From positions 6,572,001-6,636,000 of the forward strand of contig NZ_CP139447.1 in the NCBI RefSeq assembly GCF_047121295.1: a stretch of DNA of 64,000 bases, given 5' to 3'. The DNA is from Longispora sp047121295. GTDB taxonomy: Bacteria; Actinomycetota; Actinomycetes; Mycobacteriales; Micromonosporaceae. The notes under the pieces were generated by a model that searched no databases, had not been told where the DNA came from, and saw nothing but the letters and a program-made list of their open reading frames with translations. Of the stretch, positions 15,674 through 24,370 are shown piece after piece. Numbering within the stretch: position 1 is the stretch's first letter; each line of letters starts with the position of its first letter. The position numbers and the translations under genes are program-made.

Positions 15674-16456
15674 GTGAGGTTCGGTGCGCCGTTGGTGGCG
15701 CGGGAGACGGCGCTCACCCGGCGGTCCCCGGTCGCCAAGCTGGGCGCGGCGACGATCCTGTCGTTCGCGCTGCTCAGCACGCTGGACGCCGTCGCGCCGG
15801 CCATCGCCCTGGTCGGCACGCTGGCCGTCGTGCCGCTGTTCGGCATCCCGCTCGGCCGGCTGGCCCTGCGCTGCTGGCCGCTGCTGGTGTCCGCGCTCGG
15901 CATGGCCGTCGCCACCGCCCTGTTCGCGGCCGAGCCGACCGGGCAGCAGCTGTTCTGGGGCGTGACCACCGGCTCGGTCGGCGACGGGCTCAGCCTGGCG
16001 CTGCGGCTGCTGGCGGTCGCGCTGCCGGGCGTGGTGGCGTTCGCGACCATCGACCCGACCGACCTCGCCGACGCGCTGATCCAGCAGGTTCGGCTGTCGC
16101 CCCGGTACGCGATCGGCACCCTCGCCGCCCTCCGGCTGCTGCCGCTGCTCGCCGACGAGTGGCGGCTCCTGGTGCTGGCCCGCCGGGCCCGGGGCGTGGC
16201 GGCGCGCGGCCCGGTGTCGTGGGCCAAGATCACGGCCGGGACGGCGTTCGCGCTGCTCGTCGGGGCGATCCGCAAGGGGATCCGGCTGGCCGTCGCGATG
16301 GACGCGCGGGGCTTCGCCTCAGGGCGGGCCCGGACGAGTGCCCGGGTGAGCCGGTTCACGACGGCGGACGGGGTGCTCGTCGCGGGGGCGGTGGCGTTGG
16401 CGGCGCTGGCGCTGGGCGTGAGCCTGGCGACGGGGGCGTTCCGCCCCCTGCTCTAG
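15674..16456 (+). CDS. ykoC: thiamine/HMP ECF transporter T component YkoC
   Basis: A 260-residue transmembrane scaffold of an ECF transporter (CbiQ/EcfT family). After LTRRSPVAKLGAATIL come five or so helices, and the coupling helices with the Ala-Arg-Gly motifs that grip the ATPases are visible: RRARGVAARG and AMDARGFASGRAR. The GTG at 15674 is preceded by GGGGTGTCG. It completes the YkoE-D-C complex and is under the TPP riboswitch. A large hairpin at 16566 follows. Confidence 0.9.
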   Translation: MRFGAPLVARETALTRRSPVAKLGAATILSFALLSTLDAVAPAIALVGTLAVVPLFGIPLGRLALRCWPLLVSALGMAVATALFAAEPTGQQLFWGVTTGSVGDGLSLALRLLAVALPGVVAFATIDPTDLADALIQQVRLSPRYAIGTLAALRLLPLLADEWRLLVLARRARGVAARGPVSWAKITAGTAFALLVGAIRKGIRLAVAMDARGFASGRARTSARVSRFTTADGVLVAGAVALAALALGVSLATGAFRPLL

Positions 16457-16565
16457 TGGGCTCCCGTCCCCGTCACGCGGGGCTCACCGGCGGCGGCGCG
16501 GTCGGGGTCGTCAGTAGGAGGTGTCCCCGACGAGGCCGCCCGGCCGGTGCGGCCCTGGCCAGGGC

Positions 16566-16600
16566 CGGCCTGGGGCCGCGCTCCGCGCGGCCCCAGGCCG
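16566..16600. terminator. bidirectional terminator, 15-bp stem
   Basis: A perfect 15-bp stem (CGGCCTGGGGCCGCG / CGCGGCCCCAGGCCG) with a 5-base loop lies between the convergent ykoC and penicillin-binding protein genes. Confidence 0.7.
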
Positions 16601-16612
16601 AAACCACCAACC

Positions 16613-19012
16613 CTAGAACCTCCGCCGAGTCGGCGTAGGCGTCGGCACCGGACGCCCCGTCGGGCGATGCGTGGGCTCCGCGCTCGGCGTCGCCGTCGGC
16701 TCCGCCCCCGGCACCGGCCCCTCGCTCACGTAGATCGTCACAGTGGATCCCTTGGGCGCGCTCCCCGACGGGTACACGTCCCCGACCGTCCCCGCCGGGA
16801 ACTCCGACGTCACCCCGTTCGGCGCCACGGCCACCTGGAACCCGGCCTCGCGCAGCTGCGCGCTGGCCTCCGCCACGCTCCGGCCGCGCACGTCGGGCAC
16901 CCGCACCTCGTCGCCGAACGCCACCTTGCGGTCGGGCGCCACGAAGTCCTTGTCGGCGCCGTACCCGGCCCCGGCCTTCAGGGTCTTCGCGACGGCCATG
17001 TTCACGTTGCCTGCGAACGACGCCCCGATCGCGTTGCGCGGGCTGTCGGGGTCCCCTGCGATCCCGGCGGCGGCCAGCCCGGGGGTGAAGCCGGCGAACG
17101 ACTCGGTCTCGTTCCGCTCGGACGACCCGGTCTTGCCGGCCAGCGACCGGCCGACGACGTTGCGCAGGCCACCGGCGGTGCTGCCGTCGCACTTGCCGAA
17201 CGCCGACCTGTCCCCCACCGTGCACCGGGCGGCGTCCGTGGCGGCCCGGGCGACGTCGGCCTCGAAGACCCGCTTGCACTGCGGCTGGGCGACGTCCACG
17301 GCCGCGCCGCTGGGGTCGGTGATGGAGTTGACCGGCAGCGGCTTGCAGTACATGCCCTCGGCGGCGACCGTCGCGTAGGCGTTGGCCAGGTCGAGCGGCG
17401 AGGTGGCGGACACGCCCAGCGTGAACGGCCCCCACTGCGACGCGTCGTCGGCGAGCGCCTTGTCCGAGCCCCGGAAGGTGATGCCCATCTTCTTGGCCAT
17501 CTCGACGGCCTTGTCGGCGCCGACCTGCTCCTCGAGCCAGACGAAGTAGGTGTTCACGGACCGGCCGAAGCCGTCCCACATGGCGCGCCGGCCGGCCATC
17601 GACGGGTCGGCGTTGGTCGGGCAGTACCTACCCTCGCAGGTCGCGGGCCCGGGATCCGCCGGATACTTGCTCTTGTACTTGTTGGGCGCGTCGAACGTCG
17701 TGTTCAGCGGCATCCCGGCCTCCAGGGCCGCGAGCATGGTGAACATCTTGAACGTCGAGCCGGCCTGGAAGCCCGGGGCCGCGTCCCCGCCGGCGATCAG
17801 CGGCACCGTGGTGTTCGGGTAGCTGCCCCGGCCGGCGCCCCCGGTGTTGGCGCCGTTCTGCGAGTCGTCGTTGGAGTAGTTGCGGTTGACGGCCATGGAC
17901 CGGATCCGGCCGGTGCCGGGCTCGACGGTCGCGACGCCCAGCGCGAACGGGCTGTCCTTCTTGATCTGCTCGGCGATGGCCTGCTCGGACGCCTTCTGCA
18001 CGGCGGGGTCGAGCGAGGTGACGACCGTGTACCCGCCGCGCTTCAGGTTCGCCTCGCGCTCCTGCGGGTTCGCGCCGAACGCGGGCTGCTCGAGCCACCA
18101 GCGCTTGAAGTACCCGCAGAAGAAGCCCCAGCCGTTGGTGCCCTCACTCCGCGACAGGCAGTCGTCGGGCGCGGCCTTCAGCTTGAGCGCGACGGGTGCG
18201 GCCTGGGCCGCGGTCACGGTGGCCGGTTCGGCGTACTTCAGCTCGACCATCTTGTTCAGGATCCAGTTGCGCCGGCCGGCGGCCGCGTCCTTGTTCTTCA
18301 CCGGGTCGTAGTCGCCGGGCGCCTGGACCAGGCCGGCGAGCAGCGCGGACTCCTCCAGGGTGAGGTCCTTGGGCTCCTTGGAGAAGTACGCCTCGCTGGC
18401 GGCGAACACCCCGTAGGCGCCGTTGCCGAAGTAGGCGATGTTCAGGTACCGGCGAAGGATCTCGTTCTTGTCCAGCTCCTTCTCGAGGGCGAGCGCGTAG
18501 CTCATCTCCTTGAGTTTGCGGTCCGTGGTCACCTCGGTCGCGGCGCGCTGCCCGGCCTTGGAGTCGGCGGTGTAGAGCAGGACATTCCGGATGTACTGCA
18601 TCGTCAGCGTCGAGGCGCCCTGCGCCACCCCGCCGGACGTCACGTTGCTGACCAGCGCCCGGAGCACACCCTTGGCGTCGACGCCGTGGTGCTCGTAGAA
18701 CCGGTTGTCCTCGGCGGAGACGATCGCGTCCCGCATCACCTGCGGGATCTCCTCGAGGGTGACGTCCCGGCGGTTCTGGTCGTAGAACGACGTGATCAGA
18801 GTCCTGCCGTCGGAGGCGTAGACGTAGCTGCTCTGCGGGGTGGGCGGGTTCTTCAACGCCGCCGGCAGGTCGTTGTAGTCGCCGCCCAGCACCTGGGTCG
18901 ACAGTCCGACGATCAGGGCGAGCGGCAGAACGACGACCGTCAGCACGGCGGAGGCGATGCCACCCACGATGAGCAGGGTCAATGCCTTCGAGAGCTTACT
19001 CCGGGACTTCAC
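16613..19012 (-). CDS. class A penicillin-binding protein with PASTA domain
   Basis: A 799-residue bifunctional peptidoglycan synthase. Residues about 10-35 are the membrane anchor. The GT51 glycosyltransferase has the motif EDNRFYEHHGVD at 101-112 and GASTLTMQ. The transpeptidase has the catalytic Ser in STFK (419-422), SVN (485-487) and KTGSS (about 627-631). One PASTA domain (VPDVRGRSVAEASAQLREAGF, about 708-775) and a Pro/Thr-rich tail follow. It polymerises and cross-links cell wall outside the membrane. The ATG at 19012 gives a normal N-terminus. Probably one of several PonA-like paralogues. Confidence 0.93.
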   Translation of the reverse strand: MKSRSKLSKALTLLIVGGIASAVLTVVVLPLALIVGLSTQVLGGDYNDLPAALKNPPTPQSSYVYASDGRTLITSFYDQNRRDVTLEEIPQVMRDAIVSAEDNRFYEHHGVDAKGVLRALVSNVTSGGVAQGASTLTMQYIRNVLLYTADSKAGQRAATEVTTDRKLKEMSYALALEKELDKNEILRRYLNIAYFGNGAYGVFAASEAYFSKEPKDLTLEESALLAGLVQAPGDYDPVKNKDAAAGRRNWILNKMVELKYAEPATVTAAQAAPVALKLKAAPDDCLSRSEGTNGWGFFCGYFKRWWLEQPAFGANPQEREANLKRGGYTVVTSLDPAVQKASEQAIAEQIKKDSPFALGVATVEPGTGRIRSMAVNRNYSNDDSQNGANTGGAGRGSYPNTTVPLIAGGDAAPGFQAGSTFKMFTMLAALEAGMPLNTTFDAPNKYKSKYPADPGPATCEGRYCPTNADPSMAGRRAMWDGFGRSVNTYFVWLEEQVGADKAVEMAKKMGITFRGSDKALADDASQWGPFTLGVSATSPLDLANAYATVAAEGMYCKPLPVNSITDPSGAAVDVAQPQCKRVFEADVARAATDAARCTVGDRSAFGKCDGSTAGGLRNVVGRSLAGKTGSSERNETESFAGFTPGLAAAGIAGDPDSPRNAIGASFAGNVNMAVAKTLKAGAGYGADKDFVAPDRKVAFGDEVRVPDVRGRSVAEASAQLREAGFQVAVAPNGVTSEFPAGTVGDVYPSGSAPKGSTVTIYVSEGPVPGAEPTATPSAEPTHRPTGRPVPTPTPTRRRF

Positions 19013-19083
19013 CTGACGACATTTACACGGATGTCAGGATGCGACGACCGTGGAAGGGTAAGCGGGACGACGATCACATGTCG

Positions 19084-19872
19084 CTAAGCGGACACCGGGG
19101 CCACCGGGTTCGGAATCGCCCCGCCGAACCGGCGGTCACGCTGGGCGAACAGCTCGCACGCGTACCAGAGGTGCCGGCGGTCGAAGTCCGGCCACAGGAC
19201 ATCGAGGGAGACGAACTCCGCGTACGCCGCCTGCCAGATCATGAACCCCGACATCCGCTGCTCGCCCGAGGACCGCAGCACGAGGTCCACGTCCGGAATG
19301 TCCGGACAGTAGAGGTACTTCTGAATGGTCTTCTCGGTGATCTTGTCGGGCTTGAGCCGCCCGGCCGCGACCTCCTGCGCGATCCGGGTCACCGCGTCGG
19401 TCACCTCGGGCTTGCCGCCGTAGTTCACGCAGAACTGCAGGGTCAGCTTGTCGTTCTTCTTCGACAGCTCCTCGGCGACCTCCAGCTCCTTGATCACGCT
19501 GGCCCACAGCTTCGGCCGCCGCCCGGCCCACCGGACCCGCACGCCCATCGCGTTCAGCTCGTCGCGGCGGCGGCGGATCACGTCCCGGTTGAAGCCCATC
19601 AGGAAGCGCACCTCCTCCGGCGACCGCTTCCAGTTCTCCGTCGAGAACGCCCACGCGCTGACGTTCTTCACGCCCAGCTCCAGCGCGCCCTCGATCACGT
19701 CGAACAGCGAGGTCTCGCCCTGCTCGTGCCCCGCCGTGCGCGGCAGCCCGCGCTGCTTCGCCCACCGACCGTTGCCGTCCATGATGACGGCGACGTGCTT
19801 CGGGATCGCGTCCTTCGGCAGGGCCGGCGGACGCACCCCGGACGGGTGCGGGTTCGGGGCGCGGTAGGTCAC
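19084..19872 (-). CDS. uppS: isoprenyl (undecaprenyl/decaprenyl) diphosphate synthase
   Basis: A 262-residue cis-prenyltransferase: VAVIMDGNGRWAKQRGLPRTAGH (catalytic Asp and diphosphate-binding Arg), AFSTENWKRSPEEV, FCVNYGGKPE, DVDLVLRSSGEQRMSGFMIWQAAYAEF. It makes the lipid carrier diphosphate used in cell wall synthesis. The GTG start overlaps the recO stop (GTGA), the usual recO-uppS pair in actinobacteria. The last residues (GGAIPNPVAP) match the family end. Confidence 0.95.
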   Translation of the reverse strand: MTYRAPNPHPSGVRPPALPKDAIPKHVAVIMDGNGRWAKQRGLPRTAGHEQGETSLFDVIEGALELGVKNVSAWAFSTENWKRSPEEVRFLMGFNRDVIRRRRDELNAMGVRVRWAGRRPKLWASVIKELEVAEELSKKNDKLTLQFCVNYGGKPEVTDAVTRIAQEVAAGRLKPDKITEKTIQKYLYCPDIPDVDLVLRSSGEQRMSGFMIWQAAYAEFVSLDVLWPDFDRRHLWYACELFAQRDRRFGGAIPNPVAPVSA

Positions 19873-20717
19873 GCTCGCTCCTTCGTCATTGCTGTGGACG
19901 GTGTCGTCGCTGGTGCGGTCGGTGTGCCACCGGTGGCGTTCGAGGTGCGGTCGGCGGGGTAGTTCGCGGTGCGGTCGACCAGCGGCAAGGAGCGTAACGC
20001 GCGCTCCAGGTGCCACTGGAGATGCGCCGCGACAAGTCCACTGGCCTCCCGCCGGTTCGCCACATCACTGGCGTCGGCGAGCTTCCAGTCGCCGGTGTTC
20101 AGCGCCGACATCAGCCCGAGCGTCGCCGGGGCCGGCCGGGACGCGCCAGGCGGCTGGCACGACGAACACACCGACCCGCCGGACGCCACGCTGAACGCCC
20201 GGTGCGGCCCGGGCGTGGCACAGACCGCGCATTCCACCAGCGCCGGAGCCCACCCCGCGGTCGTCATGGCCCGCAAAAAATACGCATCGAGTACCAGCGG
20301 AGCCGCGTGCTCCCGCCCCGCCAGTGCCCGCAGCGCCCCCAGCGTCAACTGGAACAGCCGCAGCGCCACCTCGCCCTCCTCGGGCGTCAGCCGCTCGGCG
20401 GTCTCGCACACGGCACTCGCCGCCGTGTACGCCGGATAGTCCTGGGCGATCCGCGCCGCGTACAGCTCGACGGCCTCCACCTGGGAAACGGTGTGCAGCC
20501 CGTTGCGCCCCTCGGCGAACTGGAACTCCGCGTGCCCGAACGGCTCCAGCCGCGCCCCGAACTTCGAACTCGTCCGCCGCACCCCGCGCGCCACGGCCCT
20601 GATCCGCCCGGTCCGCCGGGTCAGCACGGTGACGATCCGGTCGGACTCGCCGAGCTTCTGGACGCGGAGGACCACCCCGTCATCCCGGAACAGCCGGCTC
20701 CGATACCCCTGCGTCAC
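19869..20717 (-). CDS. recO: DNA repair protein RecO
   Basis: A 282-residue RecO: the N-terminal OB fold (YRSRLFRDDGVVLRVQKLGESDRIVTVLTRRTGRI), then a helical domain with a Cys4 zinc finger (CAVCATPGPHRAF...CSSC). It loads RecA with RecR in recombinational repair. The GTG at 20717 has GGGGGC just upstream and gives the standard N-terminus; the open frame upstream to 20894 is non-coding. The C-terminus carries a Thr/Pro-rich tail absent from many homologues. Coupled to uppS. Confidence 0.93.
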   Translation of the reverse strand: MTQGYRSRLFRDDGVVLRVQKLGESDRIVTVLTRRTGRIRAVARGVRRTSSKFGARLEPFGHAEFQFAEGRNGLHTVSQVEAVELYAARIAQDYPAYTAASAVCETAERLTPEEGEVALRLFQLTLGALRALAGREHAAPLVLDAYFLRAMTTAGWAPALVECAVCATPGPHRAFSVASGGSVCSSCQPPGASRPAPATLGLMSALNTGDWKLADASDVANRREASGLVAAHLQWHLERALRSLPLVDRTANYPADRTSNATGGTPTAPATTPSTAMTKERA

Positions 20718-20853
20718 GCCCCCATTGTGCCTGCCGCGTCTTCGTACCCGGAGGCCGGAGTTGTGTTTATTCCACAACGAGAATGCGCCTTCCCCCGCTG
20801 TGACGGGACCGCTACGTTGGCGACAGTAAAACGGACAAGTCACGGAGGTCAGG

Positions 20854-21057
20854 ATGAAACTCACCCAGGTCGAGTCCGAATGCAAGAGCGGCACCTGTCC
20901 GACCCTGTATGCGACCGACCGCGACAGCTACGTGCTCCAGGGCTACGTCATCACCGACCCAGAAGCCCTCGCCGCGCTGAGCCTGCCGTCCGGTGAGAGC
21001 GCCGTGGAGATCCCGGCGTCCCTGATGGAGAGGTTCGCCCATGCTGTCGCCCGCTGA
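20854..21057 (+). CDS. 67-residue protein preceding a DUF6879 gene
   Basis: A small soluble protein (MKLTQVESECKSGTCPTLY...) with two Cys (10 and 15) and a VLQGYVITDPEAL strand-turn; the end is VEIPASLMERFAHAVAR. I do not know a named family, but small proteins of this kind sit before DUF6879 and HTH-DUF5753 genes in actinobacteria. It has a GGAGG ribosome site (CACGGAGGTCAGG) and overlaps the next gene by 17 bases, so the three genes 20854-22425 form an operon. It may be a partner or antagonist of the HTH protein. Confidence 0.65.
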   Translation: MKLTQVESECKSGTCPTLYATDRDSYVLQGYVITDPEALAALSLPSGESAVEIPASLMERFAHAVAR

Positions 21058-21577
21058 ATTCGGCGCGCTGTTCGACGACTTCCAGCACTCGGCATTCCGG
21101 GTCGAACTCCTCCCGCAGTACCTGGTGCCGGAGGAGGCCGAGGAGTTCCGCGCCTACCGGGCAGGCGAGCCCCAACCCGGAAACCTCGAGGACCCCTGGT
21201 GGGAGTACCTGCGCTCCCGATCCGTGGAGGGTCGGCCGCTGTCCCGGGTGCATGTCGTGACCAGCCCCTTGACCGACTATCTGCGGTACGAGTTCGAGTG
21301 GGGCTACGCGACGAGTGTGCGTCACGGGGAACGGATCTCGATCCTGGACCTCGCGATGGTCGACTACGCCGGCCCCATGCCGGACTTCGATTTCTGGCTG
21401 TTCGACGACAAGCTGGGCGTGCGCATGCACTACGCCCCTGACGGTAGCTACGAACACGCGACCCTGCTGGCTCCAGGCGACATCCCGAACCTGATCCATT
21501 TCAGGGAATCTCTGCTGGCCGCAGCCGTCCCCTTCGCCGACTACTGGGCGGCGCACCCGGAGTTCCACCGGGACTGA
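21041..21577 (+). CDS. DUF6879 family protein
   Basis: A 178-residue protein with the features of DUF6879: FGALFDDFQHSAFRVELLPQY near the start, WWEYLRSR, RVHVVTSPLTDYLRYEFEWGY, then DFDFWLFDD and a C-terminal WAAHPEF. These proteins regularly accompany HTH-DUF5753 regulators; their biochemical role is not known to me. It starts inside the preceding small gene and ends two bases before the regulator gene, so the set is one transcription unit. Confidence 0.85.
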   Translation: MLSPAEFGALFDDFQHSAFRVELLPQYLVPEEAEEFRAYRAGEPQPGNLEDPWWEYLRSRSVEGRPLSRVHVVTSPLTDYLRYEFEWGYATSVRHGERISILDLAMVDYAGPMPDFDFWLFDDKLGVRMHYAPDGSYEHATLLAPGDIPNLIHFRESLLAAAVPFADYWAAHPEFHRD

Positions 21578-21579
21578 CG

Positions 21580-22425
21580 ATGGCGGAACTGGAGCACCTG
21601 GACCGGCGCCGCCGACAGCTGGCGGAGGTGCTGCGCGACCTCCGCCAGGCGGCCGGCCTGAGCGGGGAGCGGCTCGCGGCCCGCACCGGGATGAGCCAGT
21701 CCAAGATCTCGAAGATCGAGACCGGTCGGATCAGACCAGCCGTGGCGGATGTCGAGCGCATTGTGCTCGCGCTCGGCGTGCCGGAGGACGCACGCCGCCC
21801 GATCATCGAACTGGCCAGAAACGCGAACCTGTCGTTCATCACCGTGCGGGCCATCCGACAGGCCGGTCTGCACATCCGGCAGCGGGTCATCGCCGGCATC
21901 GAGGACCACGCCACGGAGATCCGCTGCTTCCAGCCAGCCATGATTCCCGGTCTGCTCCAGGTCCCGGAATATGTGCGAGCGGTCCTCAATCTGCCGACAG
22001 TGGCCGGCGACACCGACCCGTCCCGCGCCGTCCTCGCCCGCCTCGAACGGCAGGCGATTCTCTACAAGCCGGGTAAGCGGTTCTGTTTCCTGCTCACGGA
22101 GGCGGCGCTGCGAACCCGCCTGTGCGCCGACCCGGTCATGGCCGCGCAGGTCGAACACGTCGTCGCGGTGTCCCGGATGACCTGCGTGGAAGTCTCCGTC
22201 CTGCCGTTGGCCGCCCGACTACCGGAACTCCCCACCACCGCATTCGTGCTCTTCGACAACAGGCTCGTGACCGTCGAGACCTTTCACGGCGAGCTGGAAA
22301 TGCGCGACCCGAAGGACATCAGCCTCTACTCGCACGTCTTCTCGCTTCTGGACGGGGCGGCCCTGCGGGCCGACCGGGCCCGAAGCTTTCTCAGCGCTCT
22401 AGCCGAGGAGTACCGCCGACCATGA
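21580..22425 (+). CDS. HTH (XRE-type) regulator with DUF5753 domain
   Basis: 281 residues. The N-terminal HTH (residues about 8-70) has LRDLRQAAGLSGERLAARTGMSQSKISKIETGR; the DUF5753 ligand-type domain follows from about 105 (IRCFQPAMIPGLLQVPEYVRAVL ... FLLTEAALRTRL ... VLPLAARLPELPTTAFVLFD). This is the Scr1/abaA-linked regulator type abundant in Streptomyces and Micromonospora. It is co-transcribed with DUF6879 and overlaps the next truncated copy (ATGA). Target unknown, probably local. Confidence 0.9.
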   Translation: MAELEHLDRRRRQLAEVLRDLRQAAGLSGERLAARTGMSQSKISKIETGRIRPAVADVERIVLALGVPEDARRPIIELARNANLSFITVRAIRQAGLHIRQRVIAGIEDHATEIRCFQPAMIPGLLQVPEYVRAVLNLPTVAGDTDPSRAVLARLERQAILYKPGKRFCFLLTEAALRTRLCADPVMAAQVEHVVAVSRMTCVEVSVLPLAARLPELPTTAFVLFDNRLVTVETFHGELEMRDPKDISLYSHVFSLLDGAALRADRARSFLSALAEEYRRP

Positions 22426-22805
22426 CTTCCCCCACCTACAGGCCATTCCGGGACCAGGTCCGATCCGGACAGGAGTTCATCCAGCACCGTTACACCGAAC
22501 TCACCAGGAGTTCTCAGCACATCCGCAACTACTGCGCGACCGTGATCCCCGGCCATCTCCAGACGGCCGAATACGCGCGCGCCCGGATGGTCGAGAGCAG
22601 GTGGCAATATCACGACGACCCCACAGCGACACCCGAAGACGTCGCCGAACTGTTCCACGACGACATCGAGGCTGGCGTCACCCAACGCCTCGCGCGAGGC
22701 CAGCTGATCCACGAGGAAGGGCGCACGTTCGACTTCCTGATCGCCGAGTCCGCCCTGCGATTCGTGACGTCGATCCGGGCCCTCCGCGCCGCCCGCCTGC
22801 AGTAG
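22422..22805 (+). pseudogene. truncated DUF5753-like gene lacking an HTH
   Basis: A 127-residue ORF overlapping the previous stop by ATGA. It begins in the middle of the regulator family's layout (DQVRSGQEFIQHRY..., then NYCATVIPGHLQTAEYARARM and FDFLIAESALRF), matching the first half of DUF5753, and then stops after SIRALRAARLQ. Both the HTH and the C-terminal half are missing. It may be a decayed second regulator or a short partner protein made by design. The following 320 bases to 23125 contain two inverted repeats and no gene. Confidence 0.55.
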
Positions 22806-22859
22806 GGCATGTCCTGCCGACCGTGGCCACTTCTCATAGCCACACCGCCCCGCAGTGAA

Positions 22860-22920
22860 GATCACGAGTTGCGGCCGGATGGTGAAGCCTGCCTGCACCT
22901 TTCGGCCGGAACTCGTGATC
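22860..22920. repeat. large inverted repeat after the truncated regulator gene
   Basis: GATCACGAGTTGCGGCCG (22860-22877) and CGGCCGGAACTCGTGATC (22903-22920) form an 18-bp stem with one mismatch and a 25-base loop. It could terminate the upstream operon or be a REP-like element; the 11-mer TGAAGATCACG at its left edge recurs at 23112. Confidence 0.5.
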
Positions 22921-23070
22921 ATCGGGCCAGGTCGGGAACTCCGCAAGATCGGCAGGACAAGCTCCAGAGCTCGCTCCGGTGGCTGCGGCCCGGCTCGCGA
23001 AGGTGTGACGGCCGATCTCTGAGGGGGGTGGCCGGCGCGCGCCGGCCCAGGGACCACCGTAACCCTCAAA

Positions 23071-23120
23071 TGATCTTCATGCTCTTGGGTGGTCAGGGCT
23101 ACCGGGGTGCATGAAGATCA
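23071..23120. repeat. inverted repeat downstream of the GNAT gene
   Basis: TGATCTTCATGC (23071-23082) and GCATGAAGATCA (23109-23120) are perfect 12-bp complements with 26 bases between. It lies six bases past the GNAT stop, so a terminator role for that gene is plausible. The outer bases share TGAAGATCACG with the 22860 repeat. Confidence 0.5.
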
Positions 23121-23125
23121 CGGGG

Positions 23126-23614
23126 TCAGAGGGGCATGTGCATGATGTGCAGGCCGACGTAGCCCTCTGTCGGGTGCAGGAAGCCCTCCGGGAGGGTGCC
23201 GATGATGGTGAAGCCCAGGGACTGCCACAGGGCCACCGCCCGGACGTTGGTGGCGACCACGGCGTTGAACTGCATCGCGCGGTAGCCCTCGGCGCGCGCC
23301 CAGGTCAGGACGTGTTCGCCGAGCGCCCGGCCGACGCCGCGCCCCGCATGCTCCGGGGAGACCATGAAGCTCGCGCTCGCGATGTGCGCGGCGCCGCCCA
23401 TGTGGTTGGGGTTCATCTTGGCGGTGCCCAGCACGGTGCCGTCGTCGGCGACCGCCACCACGGTGTGCGCCGGAGCCGGGAGCAGCCACATCGACCGGGC
23501 CCGGTCCTCGGACGTGTCGCGGTCGTAGGTGTAGGTCTCCCCCGCCGCGATGATCTCGTGCATGAACGGCCAGATCGCCGGCCAGTCCCCGGCGGTCGCT
23601 TCCCTGATGATCAT
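23126..23614 (-). CDS. GNAT family N-acetyltransferase
   Basis: 162 residues, start ATG at 23614 with GGAG upstream. Acetyl-CoA-binding motif A is visible as VSPEHAGRGVGRALGEHVLTWA, preceded by strand FMVSP, with MQFNAVVATNVRAVALWQSLGF as motif B. The N-terminus MIIREATAGDWPAIWPFM is the common GNAT opening. The acceptor (amine, small molecule or protein) cannot be assigned, though the GETYTYDRDTSE segment resembles the PhnO/YhhY-like stress acetyltransferases. Single gene. Confidence 0.88.
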   Translation of the reverse strand: MIIREATAGDWPAIWPFMHEIIAAGETYTYDRDTSEDRARSMWLLPAPAHTVVAVADDGTVLGTAKMNPNHMGGAAHIASASFMVSPEHAGRGVGRALGEHVLTWARAEGYRAMQFNAVVATNVRAVALWQSLGFTIIGTLPEGFLHPTEGYVGLHIMHMPL

Positions 23615-23664
23615 GTGCTCCAGAGTAAGGGGGCCGGCGGGGCCCCGTATCCCCGCCGGCCCGG

Positions 23665-24108
23665 TCAGCGCGCGTGGAACGATGCCCACAGCGGGACCCT
23701 CGGGGTCACCAGCAGGGGCATGCGCGCTTCGGAGGGAGTCCGGTCGCCCTTTCGGCCGTTGCACGCCGAGCAGGCGGCGACGGTGTTCTCCCAGTGGTTC
23801 TGCCCGCCCCGGGACCGGGGCAGGATGTGGTCGATGGTGCTGGCGGCCTTACCGCAGTAGCCGCAGCGGCGGTTGTCGCGGGTGAGCACCCCGGCACGGG
23901 ACCAGGCCGGGCCACGGCCCCGGCGCCAGCGGGTGACCACGTACTGGACGAGGCGGACCACCTTGGGCACCGGGAAGACCCCGATCCGCTGGTCCGGCTC
24001 GGCCTCGTGGACCTCGGCGACCCTGCGGTACAGCATCCGGACCGCGTGCTTGAGGCTGACGCGGTGCAGGGGTCCGAGGTCGGCGTTGATGACAAGTACG
24101 GCGTGCAC
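23665..24108 (-). CDS. HNH endonuclease
   Basis: A 147-residue protein common in actinobacteria. The HNH nuclease is at the C-terminus: CGYCG ... STIDHILPRSRGGQNHWENTVAACSACNGRKGDRTP, with two CxxC pairs for zinc and the DH/N/H catalytic residues. The N-terminus (MHAVLVINADLGPLHRVSLKHAVRMLYRRVAEV) is family-specific. Its natural role is unknown. The gene is unusual for the Rho-independent terminator placed just 33 bases before its start, within a long GC-rich leader. Confidence 0.9.
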   Translation of the reverse strand: MHAVLVINADLGPLHRVSLKHAVRMLYRRVAEVHEAEPDQRIGVFPVPKVVRLVQYVVTRWRRGRGPAWSRAGVLTRDNRRCGYCGKAASTIDHILPRSRGGQNHWENTVAACSACNGRKGDRTPSEARMPLLVTPRVPLWASFHAR

Positions 24109-24140
24109 CGCGTCCTCCTTCGAGTCTGGTGGTGGGAACG

Positions 24141-24173
24141 AAAAAGCCGCCCGTCCCCAAGGGGGTGGGCGGC
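24141..24173 (-). terminator. Rho-independent terminator in the HNH leader
   Basis: On the minus strand GCCGCCC and GGGCGGC pair around a CCCCC/GGGG inner stem and are followed directly by TTTTT. It points at the HNH gene only 33 bases ahead, so it looks like an attenuator or the end of a short leader RNA. Confidence 0.7.
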
Positions 24174-24370
24174 GGCGGGGCCAGCGGAGCTAGCCGTGCC
24201 ACCGACCCGGGTCGGGGAGACCGTGGACCGCCGTCGCGCCGCACGCCGGGCGGCGGGCTTCCGTTGCGGTGCACCACATGTCGGTCTCCGTTTGGTCGGG
24301 GATGATGGACAGAACCCTACGGCGGCCCGAGGGACGGTCGCAATGCGATTATCCGGGTACGGTCACACCT
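24174..24370 (-). ncRNA. possible structured leader RNA upstream of the HNH gene
   Basis: The roughly 200 bases before the terminator have no plausible ORF on the minus strand but contain several self-complementary GC runs. If transcribed toward 24108, they would make a leader ending at the terminator. No known riboswitch class was recognised. The + strand of the same stretch contains the promoter region of the methyltransferase gene. Confidence 0.25.
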
